The notes under the pieces were generated by a model. That model did not search any database. It was not told where the DNA came from and saw nothing but the letters and a program-made list of their open reading frames with translations. A program made the translations under genes and the position numbers. From Kutzneria sp035492655 (GTDB lineage: Bacteria; Actinomycetota; Actinomycetes; Mycobacteriales; Pseudonocardiaceae): 38,951 nucleotides of DNA. Location: positions 1-38,951 of the forward strand of contig DATJJB010000687.1 of NCBI GenBank assembly GCA_035492655.1. The letters are read 5' to 3'. Of this stretch, positions 6,692 to 15,040 are shown piece by piece (the stretch's first letter is position 1; each line of letters begins with the position of its first letter).

Positions 6692-7726
6692 TCACCTGGC
6701 GGCTTGGACGAACTTGTCGGTGTAGGTCTTGCTCAGGTCGATCGACTTGCCCTTCACGTCCGGGTTGAACGCCTGTAGCACCTTGAGGTCGGTGGCAGGC
6801 CCGTTGGGCGGCATGATCCCGGTCGGGTTGTAGATGCCCTTCTCGCTGTCGAACGCCTTGACGTAGGCGTCCTTGCCGGAGCCGGCGTAGTAGTCGGCCG
6901 GCATCTGGGCGGCCACGTCGGCGCCGCTGTGGTCCTGGATCCACTTGAGGGTCTTGACGTAGGCGTTGACCAGTTTCTGCACGATGTCGGGGTGCTTGGT
7001 GACGTAGTCGGTGGTCATGTAGAGCGAGGTCGCCGGGTACTCGCCGCCGAGCTGCTTGGCGGTGCCGGCGGCGGTGCGCATGTCCAGCAGGATGTACGCG
7101 TCGCCGGTGGCCAGCAGTGTGGACACGGTCGGCTCCGTGGTCATGGCACAGTCCACGTTGCCGTGCTGCATGGCGCCGATCAGCGTGGCCCCCGACTGCA
7201 CGCCGACGCGGTGGGTGGTGGCCGGATCGACACCGTTCTTCTGCGCCAGGAACTGGGTCAGGAAGTCGGTGGACGAGCCGACGTCGGTGATGCCGAGGTT
7301 GTGGCCCTTCCAGTCGGCCGGGGAATGGATCTGGTCCTTGACCTCGTTGCGGCACAGCTCGACCTCGCCGGGCGTGGTGAGCATGGACACCACGGACTCC
7401 ATCTGCTGCCCGAGGCCCTGCATGGCGATCGTGTGGTCGTAGAAGCCGCCCACGCCGTCCACCTTGCCGGCGACCATGTCCGTGGTGGCGTCGACGCCCG
7501 CGCCCTCGTCCTGCAGCGTGACGTTCAGACCCTGTTCCTTGTAGTAGCCCAGCCGCTCGGCCAGCATGAACGGCAGGTAGATCTGCTTGTTCAGGCCACC
7601 GACCATGATGGACACCTTCTCGCCCGAGCCCCCCGACGACCCGCTGCCCGCGCTCTGCGACGCGGTGTTCGCGCACCCGGCCAGCAGCAGCGCGGCCGTC
7701 ACCAGACCTACCAACGACTTCTTCAC
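6692..7726 (-). CDS. ABC importer substrate-binding lipoprotein (SsuA/TauA/NMT1-like)
   Basis: The 344-residue protein has a lipoprotein signal: KK near the start, a hydrophobic stretch and lipobox LLAGC with Cys18 as the lipidation site, then a Ser/Gly-rich linker. The mature part begins VSIMVGGLNKQIYLPFMLAERLGYYKEQGL, a typical opening of the NMT1/SsuA-like periplasmic-binding family for sulfonates, nitrate or thiamine precursors. The GTG at 7726 is chosen (AGGAGA 8 bases upstream); GTG 7729 is close. It is the last gene of a three-gene importer operon, with 29 bases separating it from the permease. Substrate cannot be read from sequence. Confidence 0.88.
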   Translation of the reverse strand: MKKSLVGLVTAALLLAGCANTASQSAGSGSSGGSGEKVSIMVGGLNKQIYLPFMLAERLGYYKEQGLNVTLQDEGAGVDATTDMVAGKVDGVGGFYDHTIAMQGLGQQMESVVSMLTTPGEVELCRNEVKDQIHSPADWKGHNLGITDVGSSTDFLTQFLAQKNGVDPATTHRVGVQSGATLIGAMQHGNVDCAMTTEPTVSTLLATGDAYILLDMRTAAGTAKQLGGEYPATSLYMTTDYVTKHPDIVQKLVNAYVKTLKWIQDHSGADVAAQMPADYYAGSGKDAYVKAFDSEKGIYNPTGIMPPNGPATDLKVLQAFNPDVKGKSIDLSKTYTDKFVQAAR

Positions 7727-7755
7727 CACGACGATCTCCTTTGACAGCGGGCGAT

Positions 7756-8610
7756 TCACAGGTCGGGGCCGGCCAGTTGGGCCGGGCGCCAGCGCAGCAG
7801 GCGGTTCTCCAGGCGCGTGATGAGCCATTCCGCGATCAGTGCGACCACGGCCATGATCACCATCGCCGCCCAGACGCCGTTGGCGTCGAACGTGCCCTGC
7901 GCGTTCTTGATCAGGACTCCCAGGCCCGAGGTGCCGCCGAGGAACTCGCCGACGATCGCGCCGATCAGCGCGAAACCGAAGCTCACGTGCAGGCTGGCGA
8001 TGATCCAGGTGAACGCCGACGGCAGCACCACCTGGCGGGTGACCTGCCAGCGCGACGCGCCGAGGATGCTGGCATTGGCGATGAAGTTGCGGTCCACCTC
8101 GCGGGTGCCCTGGAAGGCGTTGAAGAACACGCCGAAGAACACCAGCACGATCACCAGCAGCACCTTCGACTCGATGCCGAGGCCGAAGGCGAGCACGAAC
8201 ACCGCGCCCAGCACGATGCGCGGAATGGCGTTGAGCACCTTGATGAACGGCCCGAACACCTCGGACAGGAACCGCACCCGGCCCAGCGCGACGCCGCACA
8301 CGATGCCCAGCACGGTGCCGATCACGAACCCGATCAGCGCCTCTTCCAGCGTCGTGGTGATCTGGTCGCCGAGCGAGCCGATCGCGGTGCCCTCGGTGAT
8401 CCAGGTCGTCAACCGGGTCACGATGCCTGACGGCAGGCCGTAGAGGATCACGCTGCGCGGGCTGTCCTGGACGGTCAGCTGCCAACCGCCGACGACCGCG
8501 AGCAGCACCGCCACCTGGGTCAGGTGCACCAGCACCCGGTGCCGGCGGGCGGCCCGGCGATGCGCGGACTCGACCGGCGCCACCTCGACTCGTGCTTGCT
8601 GCGCGGTCAT
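7756..8610 (-). CDS. ABC importer permease (SsuC/TauC-like)
   Basis: The 284-residue inner-membrane permease has about six helices and the cytoplasmic coupling motif LGASRWQVTRQVVLPSAF, the EAA loop of SsuC/TauC/NrtB-type permeases. The N-terminus is a basic cytoplasmic tail. The ATG shares one base with the upstream ATPase stop (TGATG). It would dimerise and work with the adjacent ATPase and lipoprotein to import a small anionic or heterocyclic nutrient. Confidence 0.9.
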   Translation of the reverse strand: MTAQQARVEVAPVESAHRRAARRHRVLVHLTQVAVLLAVVGGWQLTVQDSPRSVILYGLPSGIVTRLTTWITEGTAIGSLGDQITTTLEEALIGFVIGTVLGIVCGVALGRVRFLSEVFGPFIKVLNAIPRIVLGAVFVLAFGLGIESKVLLVIVLVFFGVFFNAFQGTREVDRNFIANASILGASRWQVTRQVVLPSAFTWIIASLHVSFGFALIGAIVGEFLGGTSGLGVLIKNAQGTFDANGVWAAMVIMAVVALIAEWLITRLENRLLRWRPAQLAGPDL

Positions 8611-9437
8611 CACGACGCCCTGTCCAACCGGGTGCTCTGCGAGTAGGCGATGTCCACCTCGGCGCGCAGCGCCTCCCAGATCTGGTGGTAGATGTCCAGG
8701 AACCGCGGCTCGAACCGGATCTCCTGGACGACCCGGGGGCGGGGCAGGTCCACCCGGAACCTGGCCTTGACCGTGGCGGCCGGCCCGGCGGTCAGCACCA
8801 CGACTGTGTCCGCCAGCGCGATGGCCTCCTCGAGGTCGTGCGTGACGAACACGACGGCCGGTCGGGTCAGGTCCCACAGCGCCAGCAGCTCGTCGGACAT
8901 CTTGGCCCTGGTCTGGACGTCCAGCGCGGAGAACGGCTCGTCCATGAGGATGACCCGGGGCTCGGTGATCAGGTTCTGGGCCAGCGCGACCCGCTTGCGC
9001 ATGCCACCGGAGAGCTGGTGCGGGAAGCGGTCCTCGAACCCGGCCAGACCGACCCGCCTGATCCAGTCGCGGGCCGACTCCAGCGCCTCCTTCTTCGGCA
9101 CGCCGCGAAACCGCGGGCCGGCGGAGACGTTGTCCAGCACGGACTTCCACGGCAGGATCGCGTCGGTCTGGAACATGAAGCCGACGCCAGGAGTGATGCC
9201 GTCCACCGGCCTGCCGTGCACGGCCACCGAGCCGACCGACGGCCGTTCCAGGCCGGAGACCAGCGTCAGCGTGGTCGACTTCCCACAGCCGGTCGGGCCG
9301 ACCACCGCACAGAACTCGCCCTCGGCCACGGTGAGGTCGAGCTCGCGCAGCGCCGTGTACGGGGTGCCGCTGTCCGTGGTGAACCGTTTGGTCACCTGTC
9401 GCAGCTCGATGGCGGGCGGTGATTTCTCTGCGCACAC
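8610..9437 (-). CDS. ABC importer ATPase (SsuB/TauB-like)
   Basis: The 275-residue ATP-binding subunit has Walker A GPTGCGKST at 47-55, Q-loop region FQTDAILPWKSV, signature LSGGMRKR, Walker B VILMDEP and H-loop VTHD. Length and order match the nitrate/sulfonate/taurine ATPases. The GTG start has GGAGGGA about 8 bases upstream. It is the first gene of the operon. The 237-base gap to the divergent sensor kinase (9438-9674) must hold both promoters, but I could not pick out convincing -35/-10 boxes there. Confidence 0.92.
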   Translation of the reverse strand: MCAEKSPPAIELRQVTKRFTTDSGTPYTALRELDLTVAEGEFCAVVGPTGCGKSTTLTLVSGLERPSVGSVAVHGRPVDGITPGVGFMFQTDAILPWKSVLDNVSAGPRFRGVPKKEALESARDWIRRVGLAGFEDRFPHQLSGGMRKRVALAQNLITEPRVILMDEPFSALDVQTRAKMSDELLALWDLTRPAVVFVTHDLEEAIALADTVVVLTAGPAATVKARFRVDLPRPRVVQEIRFEPRFLDIYHQIWEALRAEVDIAYSQSTRLDRAS

Positions 9438-9674
9438 GGTAGGATTCCCTCCGTCACTGCCAGCATGTTTCGTTCGCGTTGCCGCAGGACGGTAGGCAGG
9501 CCGGGACCGGGCCGACAGATAACGCTCGATACCCGTCGAGGAGTGCGTTTCCCCGAGTTCTGCTCGTTTCGTTCAGTCACGATTCCGGCAAAACGGTCCG
9601 CCGGCTTGGCATTGGTGTGACGGCGTGATGTCATTCGCCGACGCCCCGACGAGACGTGGCAGATCGGAGTGGCC

Positions 9675-11267
9675 ATGTGGCGTACCCGCCCGCTGGCGAC
9701 CCAGATCCTGCTCTGTGTGCTGGCCATCCTGCTGGCGACCAGCGCGGCCGGCGCCGTGCTGTACGCGAACCTGACCGACCAGACCCTGGACGTCCAGTAC
9801 ACGCAGCGGGCACTGGACATCGCCAACACCGTCGCGCAGCTCCCCGAGGTCGCCGATGCGTTGGCCCAGCACGATCCCGACCACCGCATCCAGGCGCTGG
9901 CCGAGCAGGTGCGCGAGAACACCAGCGCCAGCTACGTGGTGGTGGCTGACCGCAACGGCGTGCGGTACTCGCACCCCACCCTGGCGTTGATCGGTCAGCG
10001 CCTGGAGGAACCCGTTGTCGCGCTGGACGGAAACGTCCACACCGGCATCGATCCCGGCAGCCTCGGCAACTCCGCCAACGCGAAGGTGCCGCTGCGGGCG
10101 TCCGGCGGCGCGATCATCGGCGAGGTGTCCGTCGGCATCCCGGAGGAGCGGGTCAGCAGCCAGATCTTCCTGCAGATCCGTGACATCGCGCTGTACTCGC
10201 TGCTGGCGCTGGCCATCGGCGTGCTGGCGTCGTGGTTACTCGCCCGCGGCCTGAAACGAGTCACTTTTGGACTGGAGCTGTCCGAGATCGCCGCGCTGTT
10301 GCAGGAACGCGAGGCGATGTTGCACGGCATCAGGGAAGGCGTCGTGGGCATCGACGCCAGGGGCCGGGTGAGCGTGCTCAACGACGAGGCCCGCCGGCTA
10401 CTGGGTATCCGCCGAGCCGGCACCGGCAGCCCGGTCTCGGAGCTGGTGCCGGCCGGACGCCTGCGGGATCTGCTCGTCGACGGTCCGCTCGGCAACGACG
10501 AGATCGTGCTGACCGATGAATTCCTGTTGGTGGTCAACAGAATGCCCGTCCTGCTGGCCGGGCGGCCGGCCGGTCATGTGGTGACTTTGCGGGACCGCAC
10601 CGAGTTGGAGGGTCTGATGCGGGAGCTGCACGCGCTGACCGGCCTGACCAACGCCCTGCGGGCCCAGGAACATGAGTTCACCAACCGCCTGCATGTGCTG
10701 GCCGGCCTGCTCGGGCTGGGGGAGACCGACGAAGCCGCGCGCTACCTCGCCGAGGTCGCCGGCGGAGCCGCCGCGCAGGCCGGCGACATCCAGGTCCGGA
10801 TCGCGCCGGCCGAACTCGCCGCGTTGTTGGTGGCGAAGGTGACCACCGCCGCCGAATCAGGGGTCCGCCTGGTCGTCGACCCTGAGTCGCGGCTCGACCG
10901 CGGGTACGCCGAGACCGGGCCGCTGCTGACCGTGCTCGGCAACCTCATCGACAACGCCGTGGACGCGGTGGCCGGGGGCCCGGAGCCGCGCGAGGTGACC
11001 GTGCGGATCACCGAAGCCGACGACGTGGCCCGGGTGCTCGTCAGCGACACCGGGCCGGGCATTCCGGCGACGGAGGTCGAGAAGGTCTTCCTCGACGGCT
11101 ATTCGACCAAGTCCACGCGCAACGGGATGCGGCGTGGACTGGGACTGGCGCTGGTCCGCCGGCTCGTGCTGCGCGCAGGCGGCTCGATCGAGGTGGCCGC
11201 CGGACCCGGCGCGCGGTTCGAGATCACGCTTCCGTTGCACACCGCCGAACTGGAGGTGGCCAGATGA
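9675..11267 (+). CDS. CitA/DcuS-type sensor histidine kinase
   Basis: The 530-residue kinase has an N-terminal membrane helix (about 7-30), an extracellular PASp-like sensor domain (about 31-175) containing YVVVADRNGVRYSHP, the nucleotide-like DRxGxRxxH motif of CitA/DcuS sensors, and a second helix near 175-198. A cytoplasmic PAS follows (about 215-310), then the phospho-acceptor His333 in RAQEHEFTNRLHVL, which matches the SpoOB/CitA-type H-box. The ATPase domain has NLIDNAVDAV, DTGPGIP and GLGLALVRRL. ATG 9675 has GGAG 5 bases upstream. A TTA codon occurs at 10236-10238. It overlaps the response regulator by 4 bases. Divergence from the importer suggests it controls uptake of that substrate. 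Confidence 0.9.
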   Translation: MWRTRPLATQILLCVLAILLATSAAGAVLYANLTDQTLDVQYTQRALDIANTVAQLPEVADALAQHDPDHRIQALAEQVRENTSASYVVVADRNGVRYSHPTLALIGQRLEEPVVALDGNVHTGIDPGSLGNSANAKVPLRASGGAIIGEVSVGIPEERVSSQIFLQIRDIALYSLLALAIGVLASWLLARGLKRVTFGLELSEIAALLQEREAMLHGIREGVVGIDARGRVSVLNDEARRLLGIRRAGTGSPVSELVPAGRLRDLLVDGPLGNDEIVLTDEFLLVVNRMPVLLAGRPAGHVVTLRDRTELEGLMRELHALTGLTNALRAQEHEFTNRLHVLAGLLGLGETDEAARYLAEVAGGAAAQAGDIQVRIAPAELAALLVAKVTTAAESGVRLVVDPESRLDRGYAETGPLLTVLGNLIDNAVDAVAGGPEPREVTVRITEADDVARVLVSDTGPGIPATEVEKVFLDGYSTKSTRNGMRRGLGLALVRRLVLRAGGSIEVAAGPGARFEITLPLHTAELEVAR

Positions 11268-11935
11268 TCAGAACGCTTGTCGTGGACGACGACTACCGGG
11301 TTGCCCGTATCCACGCCGCCAGCGTGGCGCGCATACCCGGCTTCACATGCGTGGGTGAGGCGCACACCGTTGCTGAGGCCCGACAAGCGGTCGTCGACTC
11401 CGGACCGGACCTGCTGCTGCTCGACTTCTACCTGCCCGACGGCGACGGGCTGTCCCTGCTGCGTGACCTGGCTTCCGACGACGGCGCAGCGCCCGACTGC
11501 ATCATCGTCACCGCCGCCCGCGACCTGGCCACCGTGCGGTCGGCGATGCACATGGGTGCGATCTATTACCTGGTCAAGCCGTTCGGCCTGCCGCAGCTGC
11601 GCCGCCAGCTCGACGCATACCGGCTGTGGCGGTCGCAGACCAGCGGCGGCGGCGAAGCCGACCAGGCCACCGTCGACGCCCTCTACACGTTGCTGCGCGG
11701 CGCAACCCCGTCGCAGTCGGCCGACGGCATGATGCCGCCGACCATGCGGAAGATCCTCGACGCCGTGCGGCTGTCCGTCGAGCCGGTCGGCGCGTGCACC
11801 CTCGCCGACCAGCTGGGCCTGAGCCGCCCCACCGCCCAGCGCTACCTGAGCGAGCTGCACCGCCGCGGCGCCGTCCAGTTGCACCTGGAGTACGGCCGCG
11901 CCGGCCGCCCGGTGCACCGGTACGCCGTCACGTGA
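11264..11935 (+). CDS. CitB/DcuR-type response regulator
   Basis: The 223-residue regulator has a receiver domain (1-120) with acidic pocket DDD at 8-10, phospho-acceptor Asp54 in LLLLDFYLP, T83 and K105 in YYLVKPF. The C-terminal helix-turn-helix is TLADQLGLSRPTAQRYLSEL, typical of the CitB/DcuR/DctR group. It is translationally coupled to its kinase (ATGA overlap). The probable target is the divergent importer promoter in 9438-9674, an inference from arrangement alone. It ends two bases from the convergent ABC-2 permease gene. Confidence 0.92.
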   Translation: MIRTLVVDDDYRVARIHAASVARIPGFTCVGEAHTVAEARQAVVDSGPDLLLLDFYLPDGDGLSLLRDLASDDGAAPDCIIVTAARDLATVRSAMHMGAIYYLVKPFGLPQLRRQLDAYRLWRSQTSGGGEADQATVDALYTLLRGATPSQSADGMMPPTMRKILDAVRLSVEPVGACTLADQLGLSRPTAQRYLSELHRRGAVQLHLEYGRAGRPVHRYAVT

Positions 11936-11937
11936 CG

Positions 11938-12780
11938 TCAGGCGTCGCGGCGGCGTAGCAGCACCGCGCCGAGGATCAGCGCAACGGCCGCGTAGCCGCA
12001 GAAAACCGCGAATCCGGACCATGGTCCGAGCAGAGCCGCCGGGTCGGGATGCACGACCATCAGTTGCTGTCCGGCGTTGCTGGGCAGGTAGGGGTCGATG
12101 TTGGTGGCCCAGTCGGTGGGCAGGGCCTCGCCGAGCACCGGCAGCACCAGCAGGATGCCGAACAGGCTGGCGATGGCGCCCGCTGTGCTGCGTACGACGA
12201 ACCCGAGACCGACACCCATCAACCCGACGACCGTCAGATACAGGGCCGTGCCCACGACGGCGCGCGCGACGCCGTCGGCGCCGATGGTGGTCTCGATGTG
12301 TTGCGAGCTCAGCAGGTACTGGCCGAGGAAGAACGCCACGAACGCGGTGACGACGGTCACTACCAACGTGATCACCGCGAAGACGACGGCTTTGCCCACC
12401 AGGACGGGCAGTCGCCTCGGTGCGGCACCCAGGCTGGAGCGGATCATGCCGGTGCTGTATTCGCCGGTGACGATCAGCACGCCGAGCACGCCGACGACCA
12501 GTTGGGCGAGGTAGAACCCGCGCAGGCTCACCGCGGTCGGGTCGAAGTGCGCCTGCTCGACCGGCCGCATGTGCGGCCAGCGGTTGGCCGTGACGGCGGC
12601 GAACAGGCCGCCGAAGCCGATCATCGCGATCAGCGTCGCGGCCAGGGTGAAGTACGACGACCGCAGCGACCAGAACTTGTGCCACTCCGAGCGCATCACG
12701 CGCAGCTGGGTGACGCGGATGTCGTCCGGCAGCGGCTGCGGCGCCGACGACCGCTGGGCCTCGGGGAGCGTCGCGGTCAT
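11938..12780 (-). CDS. ABC-2 type permease
   Basis: The 280-residue membrane protein has six predicted helices and a typical ABC-2 start (RVMRSEWHKFWSLRSSYFTLAATL). It then has IVTGEYSTGMIRSSLGAAPRR, a motif common to actinobacterial drug- or lantibiotic-type ABC-2 permeases. Its ATG overlaps the ATPase stop (ATGA), so the two make one exporter. It may export an antibiotic, peptide or lipid. Its position 2 kb from the lipopeptide cluster makes self-resistance possible but not shown. Confidence 0.88.
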   Translation of the reverse strand: MTATLPEAQRSSAPQPLPDDIRVTQLRVMRSEWHKFWSLRSSYFTLAATLIAMIGFGGLFAAVTANRWPHMRPVEQAHFDPTAVSLRGFYLAQLVVGVLGVLIVTGEYSTGMIRSSLGAAPRRLPVLVGKAVVFAVITLVVTVVTAFVAFFLGQYLLSSQHIETTIGADGVARAVVGTALYLTVVGLMGVGLGFVVRSTAGAIASLFGILLVLPVLGEALPTDWATNIDPYLPSNAGQQLMVVHPDPAALLGPWSGFAVFCGYAAVALILGAVLLRRRDA

Positions 12781-13709
12781 GACGCGGTCCTTTCGGTGAG
12801 CCCGTCCTGGTGGACGGCGAATTCGACGGCGTCCTGGGTGAGGTCCATGAACGCCTCTTCGAGCGATGCGACGACCGGCGTCAGCTCATCCAGCGGAATC
12901 GCGTTGCGGCAGGCGATCTGGCCGATCTCGCCGCTGGTCAGGCCGTGCACTTCGAGCAGGCCGCCGTCCAGCGCGGTCACGCTCACCTCGGGTCCGACGA
13001 GCAGGTCCCGCAGTGTGCCCGCTTCCTGGGCGCGAACGCGCACTACCTTGCGGGAGAAGCGGTTGGTGAACTCGGCCATCGAGGTGTCGGCGATCAGCCG
13101 GCCCTTGCCGATGACCACCAGGTGGTCGGCCGTCAGCTCCATCTCGCTCATCAGGTGCGAGGACAGGAACACCGTGCGACCGTCGGCGACCAGCGACCGC
13201 AACAGCTGCCGGATCCACCGCACGCCCTCGGGGTCCAGGCCGTTGACCGGTTCGTCGAGCACCAGCGTGTGTGGATCGCCCAGCAGCGCCGCTGCGACGC
13301 CGAGGCGCTGACCCATGCCGAGCGAGAAGCCGCCGACCCGCTTACGGGCCACTTCTCGGAGGCCGACCAGCTCGATGACCTCATCGACGCGCCGGCGCGG
13401 AATGCCGTGCGTCAACGCCAGCGCGAGCAGGTGGTTGTACGCCGACCGTCCGGTGTGGACGGCCTTGGCCTCGAGCAGCGCGCCGACCTCGCGCAGCGGT
13501 GCGGGATGGTCGGCGTACCGCTTGCCGTTGACCCGCGTCTCGCCTGCGGTGGGAGCGTCCAGGCCGAGGATCATCCGCATGGTGGTGGACTTGCCGGCCC
13601 CGTTCGGCCCCACGAAACCGGTGACCATGCCGGGACGGACGGTGAAGGTCACATCGTCCACGGCGACCCGGTCGCCGTACCGCTTCGTGACACCGACGAC
13701 TTCGATCAT
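12777..13709 (-). CDS. ABC exporter ATPase (drug-type, DrrA/CcmA-like)
   Basis: The 310-residue ATPase has Walker A GPNGAGKST at 34-42, an unusual signature FSLGMGQR (LSGGQ-equivalent, common in this subgroup), Walker B TLVLDEP followed by VNGLDPEG, and H-loop SSHLMSEM. A C-terminal extension of about 80 residues is normal for the ABC-2 drug-exporter ATPases. The ATG at 13709 has GAGGA four bases upstream; the frame stays open far upstream, but that part lacks the family's N-terminus. The 188 bases between it and folE hold its promoter, not identified. Confidence 0.9.
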   Translation of the reverse strand: MIEVVGVTKRYGDRVAVDDVTFTVRPGMVTGFVGPNGAGKSTTMRMILGLDAPTAGETRVNGKRYADHPAPLREVGALLEAKAVHTGRSAYNHLLALALTHGIPRRRVDEVIELVGLREVARKRVGGFSLGMGQRLGVAAALLGDPHTLVLDEPVNGLDPEGVRWIRQLLRSLVADGRTVFLSSHLMSEMELTADHLVVIGKGRLIADTSMAEFTNRFSRKVVRVRAQEAGTLRDLLVGPEVSVTALDGGLLEVHGLTSGEIGQIACRNAIPLDELTPVVASLEEAFMDLTQDAVEFAVHQDGLTERTAS

Positions 13710-13897
13710 GGGGTCCTCGTCCCTGCGGTGTGTGTGCCGGACACCGGCACGCCAGGAGGTTGACACGGCTGGGCGCGGCAGGCAAAAGCTGTCGCTGAGA
13801 TCGGGCTCAGTACGGACAAGCCCCCGCGGACCTGTCGATTCCCTTTCGATGCCAACGGAATGCGTAACGGATGGCCACCGGCCGAGCACGCTGAGGC

Positions 13898-14527
13898 TCA
13901 CCCCATGACGCCGGCCAGCGCGAAGAACTCGTGGCGCGACCGCGCGTCCTCGCGGAGGCTGCCGAGCAGGGTGGACGTGACGGTGCAGGAGCCGATCGCC
14001 TGCACGCCGCGCAGTGTCATGCAGCTGTGCTCGGCGCGCACGACGACGCCGACGCCGACGGGATCGAGTTGGTCGGCCAGCCAGTCCGCGATCTGCTTGG
14101 TCAGGCGTTCCTGCACCTGTGGGCGGCAGGCGAAGTGCTCGACCACCCGGGCGAGCTTGGACAGTCCGAGGATGCGGTCGCCGGGCAGGTAGCCGACGTG
14201 CGCGACGCCGACGAACGGCAGCAGGTGGTGTTCGCAGACGGACCGAACCGGGATGTCGCGCGCGAGCACCAGTTCGTCGTAGCCCTCGTCGTTGGGGAAC
14301 GTCGTCAGGTCGAACGGTCGCGGCGTGAAGAGTTCCGCGTAGGCGCGGGCCATCCTGGCCGGTGTCTGGCGCATCCCTTCGCTGCTGTGCTCGATTCCCA
14401 GCGCTCGCAACAGGTCGGCGGCCGCCCGTTCGGCGGCGTCGGTGTCGACGGCATCCGGTTCTCCGACCACGCGCAGTGCGCTCTCGGTGCGGGCGTGTGC
14501 GGTCCAGGCGGGGGATGCGCTGTTCAT
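13898..14527 (-). CDS. folE: GTP cyclohydrolase I
   Basis: The 209-residue enzyme converts GTP to 7,8-dihydroneopterin triphosphate. The zinc and active-site motif SVCEHHLLPFVGVAHVGY is complete, with the distal Cys in EHSCMTLRGV, and the substrate motif LSKLARVVEHFACRPQVQERL follows. The ATG at 14527 has AGGAG five bases upstream; a much longer upstream open frame is ignored because it lacks family sequence. No other folate or pterin gene is in view. A stand-alone copy near a biosynthetic cluster may supply pterin or deazapurine precursors, or be an ordinary or duplicate housekeeping gene. Confidence 0.93.
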   Translation of the reverse strand: MNSASPAWTAHARTESALRVVGEPDAVDTDAAERAAADLLRALGIEHSSEGMRQTPARMARAYAELFTPRPFDLTTFPNDEGYDELVLARDIPVRSVCEHHLLPFVGVAHVGYLPGDRILGLSKLARVVEHFACRPQVQERLTKQIADWLADQLDPVGVGVVVRAEHSCMTLRGVQAIGSCTVTSTLLGSLREDARSRHEFFALAGVMG

Positions 14528-15040
14528 GGTTGCTCCTGGTGAGATGAGGCAGGCCGACGTCCCGGCCGGCCATTGATCGAATGAACGTCGTTGTCGCCGG
14601 CTGGCGTGTCCCCGGTTCGGCGGCAATCTGTGGGCCATTCGGTCGAGAGTGGGCCTATCGCTACCAGGGGTGTCTACAGTGGTGTAAAAATAAAGGTGAA
14701 CAGTTAACGCAGTCTGGATTCGGTGCGTGGAGGGCGCTGAAGGGAGGCTGTTACTTCGGCCGGTCACGGCAGCACGTGGTCGGCTTCGACGTGATCTGGA
14801 ACGAGACGGGCGAATCGTCGAACGGGGACGATTGATTCGGGCCGTGTCGCAGGCCGGTGGGGTGCCCGTCGCCGCGGAGGTGGCAGCGGGCAGCGGGACT
14901 TCGGCGTCCCGGGCTTTGTGAATTCGTGTTCCGTTCATATGTTTTCTCCAGTGCTCCACTAATGCGCGTGACGGCTGTGGCACGAGGGGTGGAATGCCGT
15001 CCGTCGCGGTGCGCGCTGGGTGTCCGGTGGGGAGGACGGT
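14528..15040. other. Intergenic region between folE and the StrR-type regulator
   Basis: These 513 bases separate two outward-reading genes and should hold both promoters. The stretch near 14680-14710 is clearly richer in A/T (it contains GTAAAAATAAAGGTG), as is 14925-14960. The plus-strand open frame 14581-14835 lacks the G/C third-position bias of neighbouring genes and matches nothing I know, so I treat it as non-coding. No convincing StrR-type operator was found here. Confidence 0.5.

Noticed and set aside
6692..8485. 597-codon frame suggesting a fusion ahead of the lipoprotein
   Set aside because: The upstream half is a shadow of the permease gene. A clear lipoprotein signal peptide with lipobox starts at 7726.
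11920..11960. GTCACGTGAC palindrome between the response regulator and ABC-2 permease genes as a terminator
   Set aside because: It is only 10 bp with no loop and overlaps coding sequence. It is too short to call a terminator.
14581..14835. 84-codon plus-strand frame between folE and the StrR-type gene
   Set aside because: Third-position G/C is far lower than in neighbouring genes and there is no recognisable family, so it is treated as intergenic.
13710..14983. Long upstream extensions of the ABC ATPase (to 14573) and folE (to 14983)
   Set aside because: The extra residues lack family similarity and run antisense to or through promoter regions. Internal ATG starts with good ribosome sites fit the known protein lengths.
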